DNA of 64,000 nt from an uncultured Burkholderiales bacterium (GTDB lineage: Bacteria; Pseudomonadota; Gammaproteobacteria; Burkholderiales; Burkholderiaceae_C), in NCBI GenBank assembly GCA_937927685.1, contig CALBSC010000001.1, forward strand, positions 43,703-107,702, read 5' to 3'. The position numbers were made by a program, and so were the translations under genes. Positions 33,711-42,631 of this stretch are shown here, piece by piece (the stretch's first letter is position 1; every line of letters starts with the position of its first letter). The notes under the pieces are model-generated. The model was not told where the DNA came from. It was given only the letters and a program-made list of their open reading frames with translations, and did not search any database.

Positions 33711-34241
33711 ATGAATTCAACCCAACGCGTGCACTGCACGCCTGAACGACACGCGCAAGCCATCCTGGATATTTTCAATGAAGCCATTGTGAATTCCACC
33801 GCGCTGTACGACTACCAGCCGCGCCCGCTGGCGAGCATGGCGGCCTGGTTTGCGACCAAACAACAGGGCAACTTTCCGGTCATTGGCCTGGAGGATGACC
33901 ACGGCCAATTGCTGGCGTTTGGCAGCTATGGCACGTTTCGGGCCTGGCCAGCCTACAAATACACCGTGGAACATTCGGTGTATGTGCACCGTGATCACCG
34001 GGGTCGTGGGCTGGGGGAGTCCGTGATGCGTGCGTTGATCGAATCAGCCCGTCAACACAACTTGCATGCCATGGTGGGCGGGATTGATGCCACCAATGCG
34101 GCCAGCATTGCATTGCACACGCGCCTGGGATTCCGGCATGTGGGCACCTTGCCGCAGGTGGGGTTCAAGCTGGGCCGTTGGCTCGACCTGGCGTTGTATC
34201 AGTTGCTGCTGGAGACCCCCGAACATCCGCTGGACGGGTGA
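33711..34241 (+). CDS. GNAT family N-acetyltransferase (phosphinothricin acetyltransferase-like)
   Basis: 176 residues. PAT-type motifs: AILDIFNEAIVNSTALYDYQ, LLAFGSYGTFRAWPAYKYTV, EHSVYVHRDHRGRGLGESVM (acetyl-CoA loop R-x-x-G-R-G) and GIDATNAASIALHTRLGF with HVGTLPQVGFKLGRWLDL. It acetylates amines such as phosphinothricin or methionine sulfone. RBS GGAGACCGGC precedes the ATG. It is divergent from the radical SAM gene. Confidence 0.92.
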   Translation: MNSTQRVHCTPERHAQAILDIFNEAIVNSTALYDYQPRPLASMAAWFATKQQGNFPVIGLEDDHGQLLAFGSYGTFRAWPAYKYTVEHSVYVHRDHRGRGLGESVMRALIESARQHNLHAMVGGIDATNAASIALHTRLGFRHVGTLPQVGFKLGRWLDLALYQLLLETPEHPLDG

Positions 34242-34265
34242 CCGTGCAAGGCCGCAGTGCTTGAC

Positions 34266-34682
34266 TCAGCCGGCAGCGTCCTGCGGATCAGCCACCACCA
34301 GGCGGGCATCCACCAGGCGGGCCCGGGGATCAATGTAATAGCCCCCGTATTCGGTGTACCGCAGCACCGCGCATCCACAGCGGTGGCAGGCATGGACATC
34401 GCAACGGTTGAACGGAAAGAAGTCCAGGGCAATCGGCGCTTCGGGTGACTCGTAGCGCGTCCCGTTCGGATGGAACTCTTCAAACGTGGCTTCTGTCTGC
34501 CCGTGGGGAACCGCTCGCCGCAAGGTGCCGACCGCCTGCAAGTGCTGCGCGGGCCAGCGGTCCTGGCTCACACTCTCCCAGCCGCTGCAGGCCTTGAGGG
34601 AGCAGTTACACGCTGAGGGCTTGCCCACCGCGCATCGCGTGAGGTCGTCTGCACTGAATTCAGGTAAGTGATGATCGTCCAT
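34266..34682 (-). CDS. Hypothetical Cys-rich protein
   Basis: 138 residues, family not named. It carries two cysteine groups: CAVGKPSACNCSLKAC in the N-terminal third and NRCDVHACHRCGC with RYTEYGGYYIDPR near the C-terminus. The pattern suggests metal binding, for example a zinc-ribbon-like site. It is divergent from the Bug receptor gene at 34827 and convergent with the acetyltransferase. Confidence 0.65.
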   Translation of the reverse strand: MDDHHLPEFSADDLTRCAVGKPSACNCSLKACSGWESVSQDRWPAQHLQAVGTLRRAVPHGQTEATFEEFHPNGTRYESPEAPIALDFFPFNRCDVHACHRCGCAVLRYTEYGGYYIDPRARLVDARLVVADPQDAAG

Positions 34683-34826
34683 GGGAGGTCATGTCAGCCG
34701 GTGGCGTGGGTCTGAGGGTGAAGGATACGCGCGTTGGCGTTTGACCAAGCAGGGAATCACCCAATGCCACAGGGTCTTGCCGGTTCGTACGATACTCGGG
34801 TCACTGCCCATTTCTGGAGTCACGGT

Positions 34827-35810
34827 ATGTTGCGTCGCTTGTTCACATCGGTTGCGGTCGGTTCTGCCCTCGGATTATTCCTGACCACAGGTGTCTGGGC
34901 TCAATCGGCCCCCTGGCCCAGCCAGCCTGTGAAGTGGATTGTTCCCTTCCCCACCGGTGGCACCGTGGACCAGATTTCCCGACTGCTCCAGCCGCACATG
35001 CAGCAGGCCCTGGGACAAGCGGTCGTGATTGACAACCGGGTGGGCGCCTCCGGCTCCATTGGCACTGCAGCGGTGGCCAAGGCCGCTCCGGACGGCTACA
35101 CCTGGGTGATGGTGTTTGACACCCACGGCGTCAACCCCAGCCTGATTCCCAACCTGCCGTTTGACACCGTGAAAGACCTGGCGCCGGTCATGCTGATCGG
35201 CACCAGCGCCATGGTGGTGACGGCCCACGCCAGCACCCCCTACAAATCCTTCTCCGAACTGGTGCAAGCCGCACGCAGCAAGCCGGGCTCCGTCAGTTAC
35301 GGCACCATCGGCTCGGGCAGTCTGGCGCACCTGGCCATGACCTCCATGGGCAACCAACTCAAGGCCGACTGGACCCACATCCCCTACAAGGGGGGCGGCC
35401 CGTTGTCCACCGATGGTGTCGCGGGGCATGTGCCGGTCACCCTGGCCACTTATGCGCTGTGGGCGCCACACCTGGCGTCAGGTCGTTTGCGTCCCCTGGC
35501 CGTGACCTCGCCCAAGCGCATGCCGCAATTGCCCGATGTGCCGACCCTGGCCGAGCAGGGATTGCCCAATTTCGAGTCCCAGGCGTGGTGGGGCATGCTC
35601 GGCCCGGCGGGCACGCCGCCCGATATCGTCGCGCGCATGAATGCCGAAATGGTCAAGGTCTTGAAACTGCCGGCCGTGCAGGAGCGTCTGAAAGACATGG
35701 GCGTTCAGGTGAGCGCATCCAGCCCCGACGAGTTTGGCAAATTTGTGCGCAGCGAAGTCGAGCGCTGGGGCAAGGTGGTTCGCGAGAACAACATCAAGGC
35801 GGGTCAATAA
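34827..35810 (+). CDS. Bug/TctC family substrate-binding protein
   Basis: 327 residues from the ATG at 34827, with GGAG 8 bases upstream; the upstream open frame has no family similarity. A signal peptide ends near GVWAQS. Motifs: PSQPVKWIVPFPTGGTVDQI, GQAVVIDNRVGASGSIGTAA, DGYTWVMVFDTHGVNPS, HIPYKGGGPLSTDGVAGHVP and PDVPTLAEQGLPNFESQAWW. It is a third orphan receptor with no TctAB, convergent with an acyl-CoA ligase gene. Confidence 0.94.
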   Translation: MLRRLFTSVAVGSALGLFLTTGVWAQSAPWPSQPVKWIVPFPTGGTVDQISRLLQPHMQQALGQAVVIDNRVGASGSIGTAAVAKAAPDGYTWVMVFDTHGVNPSLIPNLPFDTVKDLAPVMLIGTSAMVVTAHASTPYKSFSELVQAARSKPGSVSYGTIGSGSLAHLAMTSMGNQLKADWTHIPYKGGGPLSTDGVAGHVPVTLATYALWAPHLASGRLRPLAVTSPKRMPQLPDVPTLAEQGLPNFESQAWWGMLGPAGTPPDIVARMNAEMVKVLKLPAVQERLKDMGVQVSASSPDEFGKFVRSEVERWGKVVRENNIKAGQ

Positions 35811-35857
35811 ACGATGATGTCCGGTCCATGGCAGGCGCATGGCTTGTCATTGACCGG

Positions 35858-37360
35858 TCAATCGAGCATCTCGCGCAGGCTGCGCTTGAGCACCTTGCCG
35901 TAACTGTTTTTGGGCAGGGCCGGCAGCACCACATAGCGTTTGGGGCGCTTGAATCGGGCAATGCGCTCCAGGCAGTGCGCATCCAGGGCTTCGGTGGACA
36001 GCGTGGCGCCGGCCCGCGGCACCACAAAGGCAATCACGATCTCGCCCCATTCCTCGTCGCGCTGGCCCACCACGCTCACTTCGGACACATCGGGGTGCGT
36101 GAGCAAGGCCTCCTCCACTTCGCGCGGATAAATGTTGGAGCCACCGCTGATCACGACGTCCTTGCTGCGGTCGCGCAGGGTGATGTAGCCGCGCGAATCC
36201 TGCGAACCCATGTCGCCGGTGTAAAGCCATCCCTCCCGCAGCGCTTCAGCCGTGCCTTTGGGGTTGCGCCAGTACCCTGACATCACCACGTCACCGCGCA
36301 CGATGATTTCTCCGATGTCACCGGTGGGGACATCGTGCCCGGCCCCATCCACCACGCGCACGTCCACGCCGGTCCGGGCCAGCCCCACCGAGCCCAGGAT
36401 CGCGTCATCAGCGCTGGTGTGGTCCTCGCGCCGCAGCCAGGTGATGGTCATGGGCGATTCACCCTGACCATAAATCTGGACAAAGACCTGACCAAACGCA
36501 GCCAGCGACTGCTTCAACTCCTGCACGTACATGGGACCGCCGCCATAAATGACCGAGCGCAGTCCTGGTGGGACGGCGCCGGGGTGGGGCAGGGATTGGC
36601 GCAAACGCTGCACCATGGTGGGCGCCAGAAAGGCGCCAACGCCGGCGTGCGCATGGCACAACTGCAAGAACTCGTCAGGCTCAAATCCGCCAGAAGCCGG
36701 CACCACCTGCCGGGCCCCGCACGCCACGTAAGCCGGGATGTACATGCCCGATCCATGCGACATGGGGGCCGCGTGAATCTGGCTGCACTGCTCGTTCAGG
36801 GGTTCGACGTCCGCCAGGTGCGACAGCGTCATCGCCATCAGGTTGCGTTGCGAGAGCATCGCCCCCTTGCTGCGTCCGGTGGTGCCGCTGGTGTAGAAGA
36901 GCCAGGCCAGCGCCTCGGGGTCCGCCGGCTCGGGCCTCAGGGCCGGACCTGCAAACAACTGCGCATACTCGGGAGAGCCGATCACGCACACGCGACCTGG
37001 CCAGTCGTTGTCCAACGCGTCTTTCAGGCCCTTGGCCAGTTCGGGTGAGGCAAAGATCCGGGCCGGCTCGGCGTCGAGAATGATGTGCGCCATTTCCTTG
37101 GCATGCAGCTTGTAGTTGATGGGCACGACGGCCTGGTGTGCCGCCCAGGTGCCGAACATCAACTCCAGGTAGTGCGGGTTGTTTTCGCTCACGATGGCGA
37201 TCCGGCTGCCTGTGGGCACGTGCTGCGTCAGCGAGTGGCCCAGCGCCAGGGCGCGTTGTCTCAACTCGGCCCAGGTGTGCACGCAGTGCGTGCCGTGGTA
37301 AACGGCGCCGGCCTGGGGCCATTGCCGGGCAGTGCGGTCCAGAAGGCTGAAGAGGCTCAT
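35858..37360 (-). CDS. AMP-forming acyl-CoA ligase
   Basis: 500 residues. Adenylate-forming motifs: YTSGTTGRSKGAML (A3), VIYGGGPMYVQELKQ, YGQGESPMT (A5), YTGDMGSQDSRGYITLRDRSKDV (A7/A8 region, in pieces) and the C-terminal catalytic lysine motif KNSYGKVLKRSL. It activates a carboxylic acid (fatty or aromatic) to its CoA ester; the substrate is not evident. It follows the VWA gene by 15 bp on the same strand. Confidence 0.92.
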   Translation of the reverse strand: MSLFSLLDRTARQWPQAGAVYHGTHCVHTWAELRQRALALGHSLTQHVPTGSRIAIVSENNPHYLELMFGTWAAHQAVVPINYKLHAKEMAHIILDAEPARIFASPELAKGLKDALDNDWPGRVCVIGSPEYAQLFAGPALRPEPADPEALAWLFYTSGTTGRSKGAMLSQRNLMAMTLSHLADVEPLNEQCSQIHAAPMSHGSGMYIPAYVACGARQVVPASGGFEPDEFLQLCHAHAGVGAFLAPTMVQRLRQSLPHPGAVPPGLRSVIYGGGPMYVQELKQSLAAFGQVFVQIYGQGESPMTITWLRREDHTSADDAILGSVGLARTGVDVRVVDGAGHDVPTGDIGEIIVRGDVVMSGYWRNPKGTAEALREGWLYTGDMGSQDSRGYITLRDRSKDVVISGGSNIYPREVEEALLTHPDVSEVSVVGQRDEEWGEIVIAFVVPRAGATLSTEALDAHCLERIARFKRPKRYVVLPALPKNSYGKVLKRSLREMLD

Positions 37361-37375
37361 GGCGGCATTGTGCCT

Positions 37376-38434
37376 TTACCCGCGCCGCAACCACACCATG
37401 GACAGACCCAGTGACGACACAACCAGCACCAAGGCGGCCAGTCCCATCAGCACCGAGACTTCGGTGTCACGTGTTTCCATCGCGACCCGGCTCGAGAGCT
37501 TGGCGTAAATGTTGGCCAGATCTTGCGCATTCTGCGCCCTGAAAAATTCGCCCCCCGTGGCCTTGGCGACGGCTTGCAGGGTCTCCTCATCCACGCGCGC
37601 AAAGAACGAGTAGCCCTCCATGCCGGGGATGACGCCATCAGGCGTTCCAAACGCCACGGTGTGGACGCGCACCCCCAGGTCGGCGGCCTGTCGGGCGGCG
37701 TCCATGGGATCTGGCCCCGTGGTGCGTCGACCATCCGATAACAGGATGATGGCGCCTGCGGTATACGACCCCACGGGCACCGGTGGTGGCTTGGTGGTTG
37801 ACGCAGCGGGTGCCGTGCCCAGCGGACGGGCCCCACCGGGGGCCCCATAACTGCCAAACGAGGAACCATAGAGCGCGGACTCCAGCTGTACGCCAGCATC
37901 GGGCATGAGCGTGGAGAGCGCCAATAACAGACCACTGCCGGTCGCCGTGCCACGTTGCAACTCAAAACGGTCAATGGCGGCCAGCAAATCCTCGCGCTGA
38001 TCGGTGACTTGCTGGGCCAGTTGGGCCGAGCCCGCAAATGACACGATGCCCACCCGCACCTTGGGAGGCAACTCACGAATAAAGGCCTTGGCGGCGTCCT
38101 TGGCCGCTTCGATGCGGCTGGGGGGCACATCCTGTGCCAACATGCTGCGTGACACATCCAGTGCCATCACCAGGGTCATGTAATCGGAGGGAAGTGCCAC
38201 CCTGGCGAACGGGCGTGCCAGGGCGAGCAGGCAGCACGCCAGGGCCAGCCACAGCAGCAGGGGGGGGACATGGCGGCGCCAGGCCCGTTGTCCCTGCAGC
38301 GCGGGGCGCAGCAACATCAGGCTGGGAAAGCGCAAGGCCTGCGCACGCTGGCGTTTGATCATCCAGACATAGGCCCCCCACAAGAGGGGCAGCGCGAGCA
38401 GGGCCCAGAGTGCCTCGGGCCAGACAAAGTGCAT
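37376..38434 (-). CDS. VWA domain membrane protein (BatA-like)
   Basis: 352 residues. One N-terminal membrane segment (ALWALLALPLLWGAYVWMI), a second (LLLWLALACCLLALA), then a von Willebrand A domain with the MIDAS motif DVSRS followed by RIEAAKDAAKAFI, VGIVSFAG and ILLSDGRRT. A final helix (VLMGLAALVLVVSSLGLSMVW) closes it. This is the BatA/aerotolerance architecture. It lies across a short divergent gap from the serine protease and near the MoxR operon, which contains a second VWA protein. Confidence 0.9.
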   Translation of the reverse strand: MHFVWPEALWALLALPLLWGAYVWMIKRQRAQALRFPSLMLLRPALQGQRAWRRHVPPLLLWLALACCLLALARPFARVALPSDYMTLVMALDVSRSMLAQDVPPSRIEAAKDAAKAFIRELPPKVRVGIVSFAGSAQLAQQVTDQREDLLAAIDRFELQRGTATGSGLLLALSTLMPDAGVQLESALYGSSFGSYGAPGGARPLGTAPAASTTKPPPVPVGSYTAGAIILLSDGRRTTGPDPMDAARQAADLGVRVHTVAFGTPDGVIPGMEGYSFFARVDEETLQAVAKATGGEFFRAQNAQDLANIYAKLSSRVAMETRDTEVSVLMGLAALVLVVSSLGLSMVWLRRG

Positions 38435-38487
38435 GCAAGATCTCGGGCTTTACAGGGACATGACACTCTAACATCACGGGCTGTGTT

Positions 38488-39399
38488 ATGTTGGCAAGCA
38501 TGAGACGCGCGCCTGTCCATCGCCCGAGTCCGACACGTCAGCCAGAGCCCCCGGTCGTGGCACCGCACCCCCCTCTGGCTGAAGACGACGCCATGGCCAA
38601 GCGCCCACCCTGGCGTGGGTGGGTTGGAAGTCTGGTGCTGGCGGTGGCGGCCGGTGCGCTCGGCGCCTGGGGGGGTGTCAGTTGGTCCCCTGCTGGACCA
38701 CGCCTGACCCAGGAAGACATTGATGCCGCTGTTTTACACACCCTGCAAACCCAAAACCTGCCTTCGCGAAGCGCCCGGGCTGCTGCGGTGATTGCCCCCT
38801 CGGTGGTGCTGGTGCGCGGCTATCGCGAAGTGGTCAAAGGCAAGGACAAGGAAGAGACCGAGGCGGACAACGGCGTGGGCACCGGCGTGGTGGTGAAGGA
38901 TGACGGCACCATCATGACCAACTTGCATGTGGTGTCGGGTTCAAGCCGTTTGCAAGTGACTTTCATGGACGGCACGACATCGCCCGCGGTGGTGGTGGGG
39001 GTGCGCCCCGAAAACGATCTGGCCATCATCAAACCGCAAAAAATTCCTGACGATCTGGTGCCTGCTGTGCTGGCCGGCTCTGGCGACCTGCAACCTGGCG
39101 ACGAGGTGGTCGCCGTCGGGTTTCCCTTTGGTATCGGCCCCTCGGTATCGGCGGGGGTGGTCTCGGGGCTCGGGCGGGAATTTCCGGTCAGCAAGGACCA
39201 GGTGATGCGAGGCTTGATCCAGTTTGATGCAGCGGCCAACCCGGGGAATTCCGGCGGGCCGTTGGTGAACATGGCGGGCGAGGTGGTCGGCATTGTGACG
39301 GCCATCCTCAACCCCACCCGTGCCCGCACCTTCATCGGTATCGGGTTTGCCACCACCATCGAGTCTGCTGGTGTGGCTGTGGGCATTCCGCCCTTCTGA
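38488..39399 (+). CDS. Trypsin-like serine protease (S1C, HtrA-like, no PDZ)
   Basis: 303 residues; the ATG at 38500 is an alternative start. A basic, Pro-rich head, then a membrane anchor (about 45-64), then a protease domain with the catalytic triad His147 (MTNLHVVSG), Asp177 (ENDLAII) and Ser255 (NPGNSGGPLV). It ends soon after the domain, so there is no PDZ. It probably acts as a membrane-tethered periplasmic protease. It precedes the MoxR gene by 31 bp on the same strand. Confidence 0.92.
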   Translation: MLASMRRAPVHRPSPTRQPEPPVVAPHPPLAEDDAMAKRPPWRGWVGSLVLAVAAGALGAWGGVSWSPAGPRLTQEDIDAAVLHTLQTQNLPSRSARAAAVIAPSVVLVRGYREVVKGKDKEETEADNGVGTGVVVKDDGTIMTNLHVVSGSSRLQVTFMDGTTSPAVVVGVRPENDLAIIKPQKIPDDLVPAVLAGSGDLQPGDEVVAVGFPFGIGPSVSAGVVSGLGREFPVSKDQVMRGLIQFDAAANPGNSGGPLVNMAGEVVGIVTAILNPTRARTFIGIGFATTIESAGVAVGIPPF

Positions 39400-39430
39400 A
39401 GAGTTGCTGTCAAGAAAGTGAGTGGTTCTC

Positions 39431-40489
39431 ATGCGTCATGATTCATCGTCCTGGCAACAACCCGAGTCGGCGACGCCGTCACTGGTTGACGAATCGGCCT
39501 TGCTGGAGCAAGTGTTGTATGAGGTCAAGAAAGTGGTGGTGGGACAGGACCACTTTCTGGAGCGCATTCTGGTTGCTCTCCTGGCGCAAGGGCATTTGTT
39601 GATTGAGGGGGTGCCGGGACTGGCCAAAACCCTCACGGTCAATACCTTGGCGCAAACGCTGCGCGGGCGTTTCAAGCGCATCCAGTTCACGCCGGATTTG
39701 TTGCCGGCCGACTTGGTGGGCAGTCGTATCTACAACCAGAAAACCGGGGAGTTCAGCACGGTGCTGGGCCCTGTGTTTGCACACCTGTTGCTGGCCGATG
39801 AAATCAACCGGGCGCCCGCGAAAGTGCAGTGTGCCTTGTTGGAAGTGATGCAGGAGCGCCAAGTCACCATTGCGGGGGAAAGCCATTCTGTTCCACGGCC
39901 TTTCATCGTGATGGCCACGCAAAACCCGATCGAAACCGAGGGCACCTATCCGTTGCCGGAAGCGCAGGTGGACCGCTTCATGATGAAGGTGATCGTGGGC
40001 TATCCTTCAGAGGCCGAGGAATTTGCCATGGTGCACCGCATGACCGGCTCCACGCCGATCGCCGGTGCCGTGACGGACACGGACACCTTGCAACGGCTGC
40101 AAGCCCGGTGCCGACAGGGCTATGTCGACCCGGCGCTCATGCAATACGCGGTCAAACTGGTGTCGGCGACCCGCTACCCCGCGCAACACGGACTGGACGA
40201 TCTGGCGCGGCATCTCAGCCTGGGGGCCAGCCCGCGGGCGTCTATTCAACTGGTTGAAGGGGCTCGTGCGCTGGCTTTCCTGCGCGGACGTGGCTATGCG
40301 ACGCCTCAGGACATGGTGGACCTGGCGCCCGATGTGTTGCGCCACCGCTTGGTGTTGTCTTACGAAGCATTGTCTGAAGGACTCACGGCGGATGCTGTCA
40401 TTGCTCGTATCCTGAAGGCCGTGACGCCGCCGGTTCAGCCCCTGTATCACCATGTGGACGTTGCTTCGATCGCGCAAGGCCGCGGCTGA
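39431..40489 (+). CDS. MoxR family AAA+ ATPase
   Basis: 352 residues from the ATG at 39431, preferred over a GTG nine bases earlier. Walker A GVPGLAKT (60-67), Walker B LLADEINRAPAKVQ, sensor 1 ATQNPIE and a C-terminal lid with FMMKVIVGYP are all present. MoxR ATPases act as chaperones for VWA-domain partners, two of which are encoded here. It overlaps the DUF58 gene by 38 bp in another frame. Confidence 0.93.
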   Translation: MRHDSSSWQQPESATPSLVDESALLEQVLYEVKKVVVGQDHFLERILVALLAQGHLLIEGVPGLAKTLTVNTLAQTLRGRFKRIQFTPDLLPADLVGSRIYNQKTGEFSTVLGPVFAHLLLADEINRAPAKVQCALLEVMQERQVTIAGESHSVPRPFIVMATQNPIETEGTYPLPEAQVDRFMMKVIVGYPSEAEEFAMVHRMTGSTPIAGAVTDTDTLQRLQARCRQGYVDPALMQYAVKLVSATRYPAQHGLDDLARHLSLGASPRASIQLVEGARALAFLRGRGYATPQDMVDLAPDVLRHRLVLSYEALSEGLTADAVIARILKAVTPPVQPLYHHVDVASIAQGRG

Positions 40490-41450
40490 GCGGCAGCCGC
40501 CCAACGCCGCGCCTGTCGGGCGGGTTGATGTGGCACGACTGCTTCACCAGTTGGAGTGGACGGTGCTGCGTCGGCTCGACGGCCAGCTGCAAGGGGACTA
40601 CCGTCAACTGTTACGGGGCAACGGTTTGGAGTTTGCCGACCTGCGCGAATACCAACCGCAGGACGATGTCCGGCATATCGATTGGCAAGCCACTGCACGC
40701 ACCCAAACCCTGACCGTCAGGACTTACCAGGAAGAACGCGACATGACCGCGTGGCTGGTGGTGGACCTGTCCGGCTCGGTGCGATTTGGCTCCGGTGAGC
40801 GCAGCAAGCACGATCTGGCGCTGGAAGTGTGTGCGGTGCTGGCCCGGTTGTTGACCCGTCGCGGCAACGCCGTCGGGCTCATGCTGCACTGGGGTGGTCA
40901 GCCAGGCATTGACCGCATGGTTCCGCCCGGCAGCAGCCGACGGCATGTGTTGCGCTTGCTGCACGACATGGCCCATGCACCTGCGGCAGAGGGGTCCGAG
41001 GGGACGGATTTCGGAGCGGTGTTGCAGGACGTGGCGGGACGCATCCGGCGTCGATGTACCGTGCTGGTGGTGTCGGATTTCATTTCGGCGCCGGGCTGGG
41101 AGCGCCCCCTGTCCCAGTTGTCACAACGGCATGATCTGGTTGCCATTCGGTTGCGCGATCCGATTGAGCAGGCGCTGCCGGCATTGGGTGTGGTGCCGGT
41201 CCAGGACGCGGAGACCCACGAAATTCTCTGGCTCGATTCGCAGGACGCCGGATTGCGCCAGCGCTTTGCTGAACTGGCGCAATGGCGCGAGGCGCGTTTG
41301 CGTGCGGCCTGGGTGCAAGCGAGTGTGGATTGTCTGGAGATCAGCACGGAGGAACCGCTGGATGCTGCATTCCTGGAATTCATCCGCATGCGAAACCCGC
41401 GGCATCGCGCCGGCAGGGGCCTGATACCCGATTCGTCGCAGCATGGTTGA
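40452..41450 (+). CDS. DUF58 domain protein
   Basis: 332 residues. DUF58 hallmarks: GDYRQLLRGNGLEFADLREYQ, DDVRHIDWQATART, LTVRTYQEERDM, and a degenerate VWA-like strand WLVVDLSGSVRF. The start lies 38 bp inside the MoxR gene, and the stop is 8 bp into the following VWA gene, so all three are translationally linked. DUF58 proteins work with MoxR and VWA proteins in stress or cofactor-insertion complexes. Confidence 0.93.
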   Translation: MWTLLRSRKAAAERQPPNAAPVGRVDVARLLHQLEWTVLRRLDGQLQGDYRQLLRGNGLEFADLREYQPQDDVRHIDWQATARTQTLTVRTYQEERDMTAWLVVDLSGSVRFGSGERSKHDLALEVCAVLARLLTRRGNAVGLMLHWGGQPGIDRMVPPGSSRRHVLRLLHDMAHAPAAEGSEGTDFGAVLQDVAGRIRRRCTVLVVSDFISAPGWERPLSQLSQRHDLVAIRLRDPIEQALPALGVVPVQDAETHEILWLDSQDAGLRQRFAELAQWREARLRAAWVQASVDCLEISTEEPLDAAFLEFIRMRNPRHRAGRGLIPDSSQHG

Positions 41451-42489
41451 CGTGCACTCCATCCGTTTGATGTGGCCCTTCATGGTGTGGTCACTGTTGT
41501 TGCTGCCCGTGTTGGTGGCGGTGTACGTCGTGCTGGATCGACGCTCACGCCGGTGGGGGCAGGCGCTGGGGGTGCGCTCAAGCTGGAGACGTCATGCGCC
41601 CGCCGTGTGGTTTGCGGTGGGGCTGGCCATGTTGCTGTTGGCGCTGACGCGGCCACGCGCCGTGTTGTTGCTGCCCACCCGCACAGAAGCGGTGATGCTG
41701 GTGATGGACAGCTCGGGGAGCATGCGTGCCGACGATGTCAAGCCCAGCCGCTTGCATGCGGCTCAGGCCATGGCGCGTGAATTCGTGACACAACAACCAC
41801 CTACGGTCAAACTGGGCATTGTGAGTGCGGCAGCGACTGCCAACGTGGTGCAAGGCCCGACGCACGAACGCGAGGCCTTGCTGCAAGCCATTGATCGGCT
41901 GAGCCTGCAGCCGGGTTCGGCCATGGGAGCGGGTTTGCTGATCGGCTTGGCGACGCTCTTACCAGCTTCTGGGCTTGACGTGGAAAAACTGCTGAACCCG
42001 GAGGCTGCCTCCGCCCCACCGGCGACGCCAGCGCCATTGAGTCAGCGACCCACGGACAAAGCGGCGCCGGCTGTCGCACTGGAGCCTGGCAGCAATGCCT
42101 CGACAGCGCTGGTTCTGTTCACCGATGGACAAAGCAATACGGGTCCTGACCTGATCAAGATGGCCCGTGTGGTGGCCGACCGGGGAGTCAGGGTCTACGC
42201 CATTGGGGTGGGAACCCCCGATGGTGTGGTGCTGAAAGCCGAGGGATTTCAAGCACGCGTCAAGCTCGATGAAGTCCCGCTCAAGCAAGTGGCGGAAATC
42301 ACGCGGGGCGAGTATTTCCGCGTGGCCAACACGCAGGATGTGCAGCGCATCTACCAGTCCATCAGCTCTCGCATCGTCATGCAGGAGCACCAGCAGACCG
42401 AGGTCACGGCATTGCTGCTGGGGGCGGGCATGGTGTGGCTGGTGTTGGGCGCTGGGTGGGGGCTGATGCGACGAGGACGGGTGTTGTGA
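41443..42489 (+). CDS. VWA domain membrane protein
   Basis: 348 residues. Two N-terminal membrane segments (FMVWSLLLLPVLVAVYVVL and AVWFAVGLAMLLLALT), a VWA domain with MIDAS motif DSSGS, RLHAAQAMARE, LGIVSAAATA and VLFTDGQSNTG, and a final membrane helix. Third gene of the MoxR-DUF58-VWA operon. It is a paralogue, by layout, of the VWA gene at 37376-38434. Confidence 0.92.
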   Translation: MVDVHSIRLMWPFMVWSLLLLPVLVAVYVVLDRRSRRWGQALGVRSSWRRHAPAVWFAVGLAMLLLALTRPRAVLLLPTRTEAVMLVMDSSGSMRADDVKPSRLHAAQAMAREFVTQQPPTVKLGIVSAAATANVVQGPTHEREALLQAIDRLSLQPGSAMGAGLLIGLATLLPASGLDVEKLLNPEAASAPPATPAPLSQRPTDKAAPAVALEPGSNASTALVLFTDGQSNTGPDLIKMARVVADRGVRVYAIGVGTPDGVVLKAEGFQARVKLDEVPLKQVAEITRGEYFRVANTQDVQRIYQSISSRIVMQEHQQTEVTALLLGAGMVWLVLGAGWGLMRRGRVL

Positions 42490-42631
42490 GCAAGACGCGG
42501 GTCAGCCTGACGCGCTAAGATATCTACCGTGTTCCTTCAATCAGGAAGGGGCATGACCTGCCTTCGAGGCATTGGGCTGTGGCCCTTCCATGCGCCGACA
42601 GGTCTTTCCTTGATGATCTCGGAGTTTTTTC

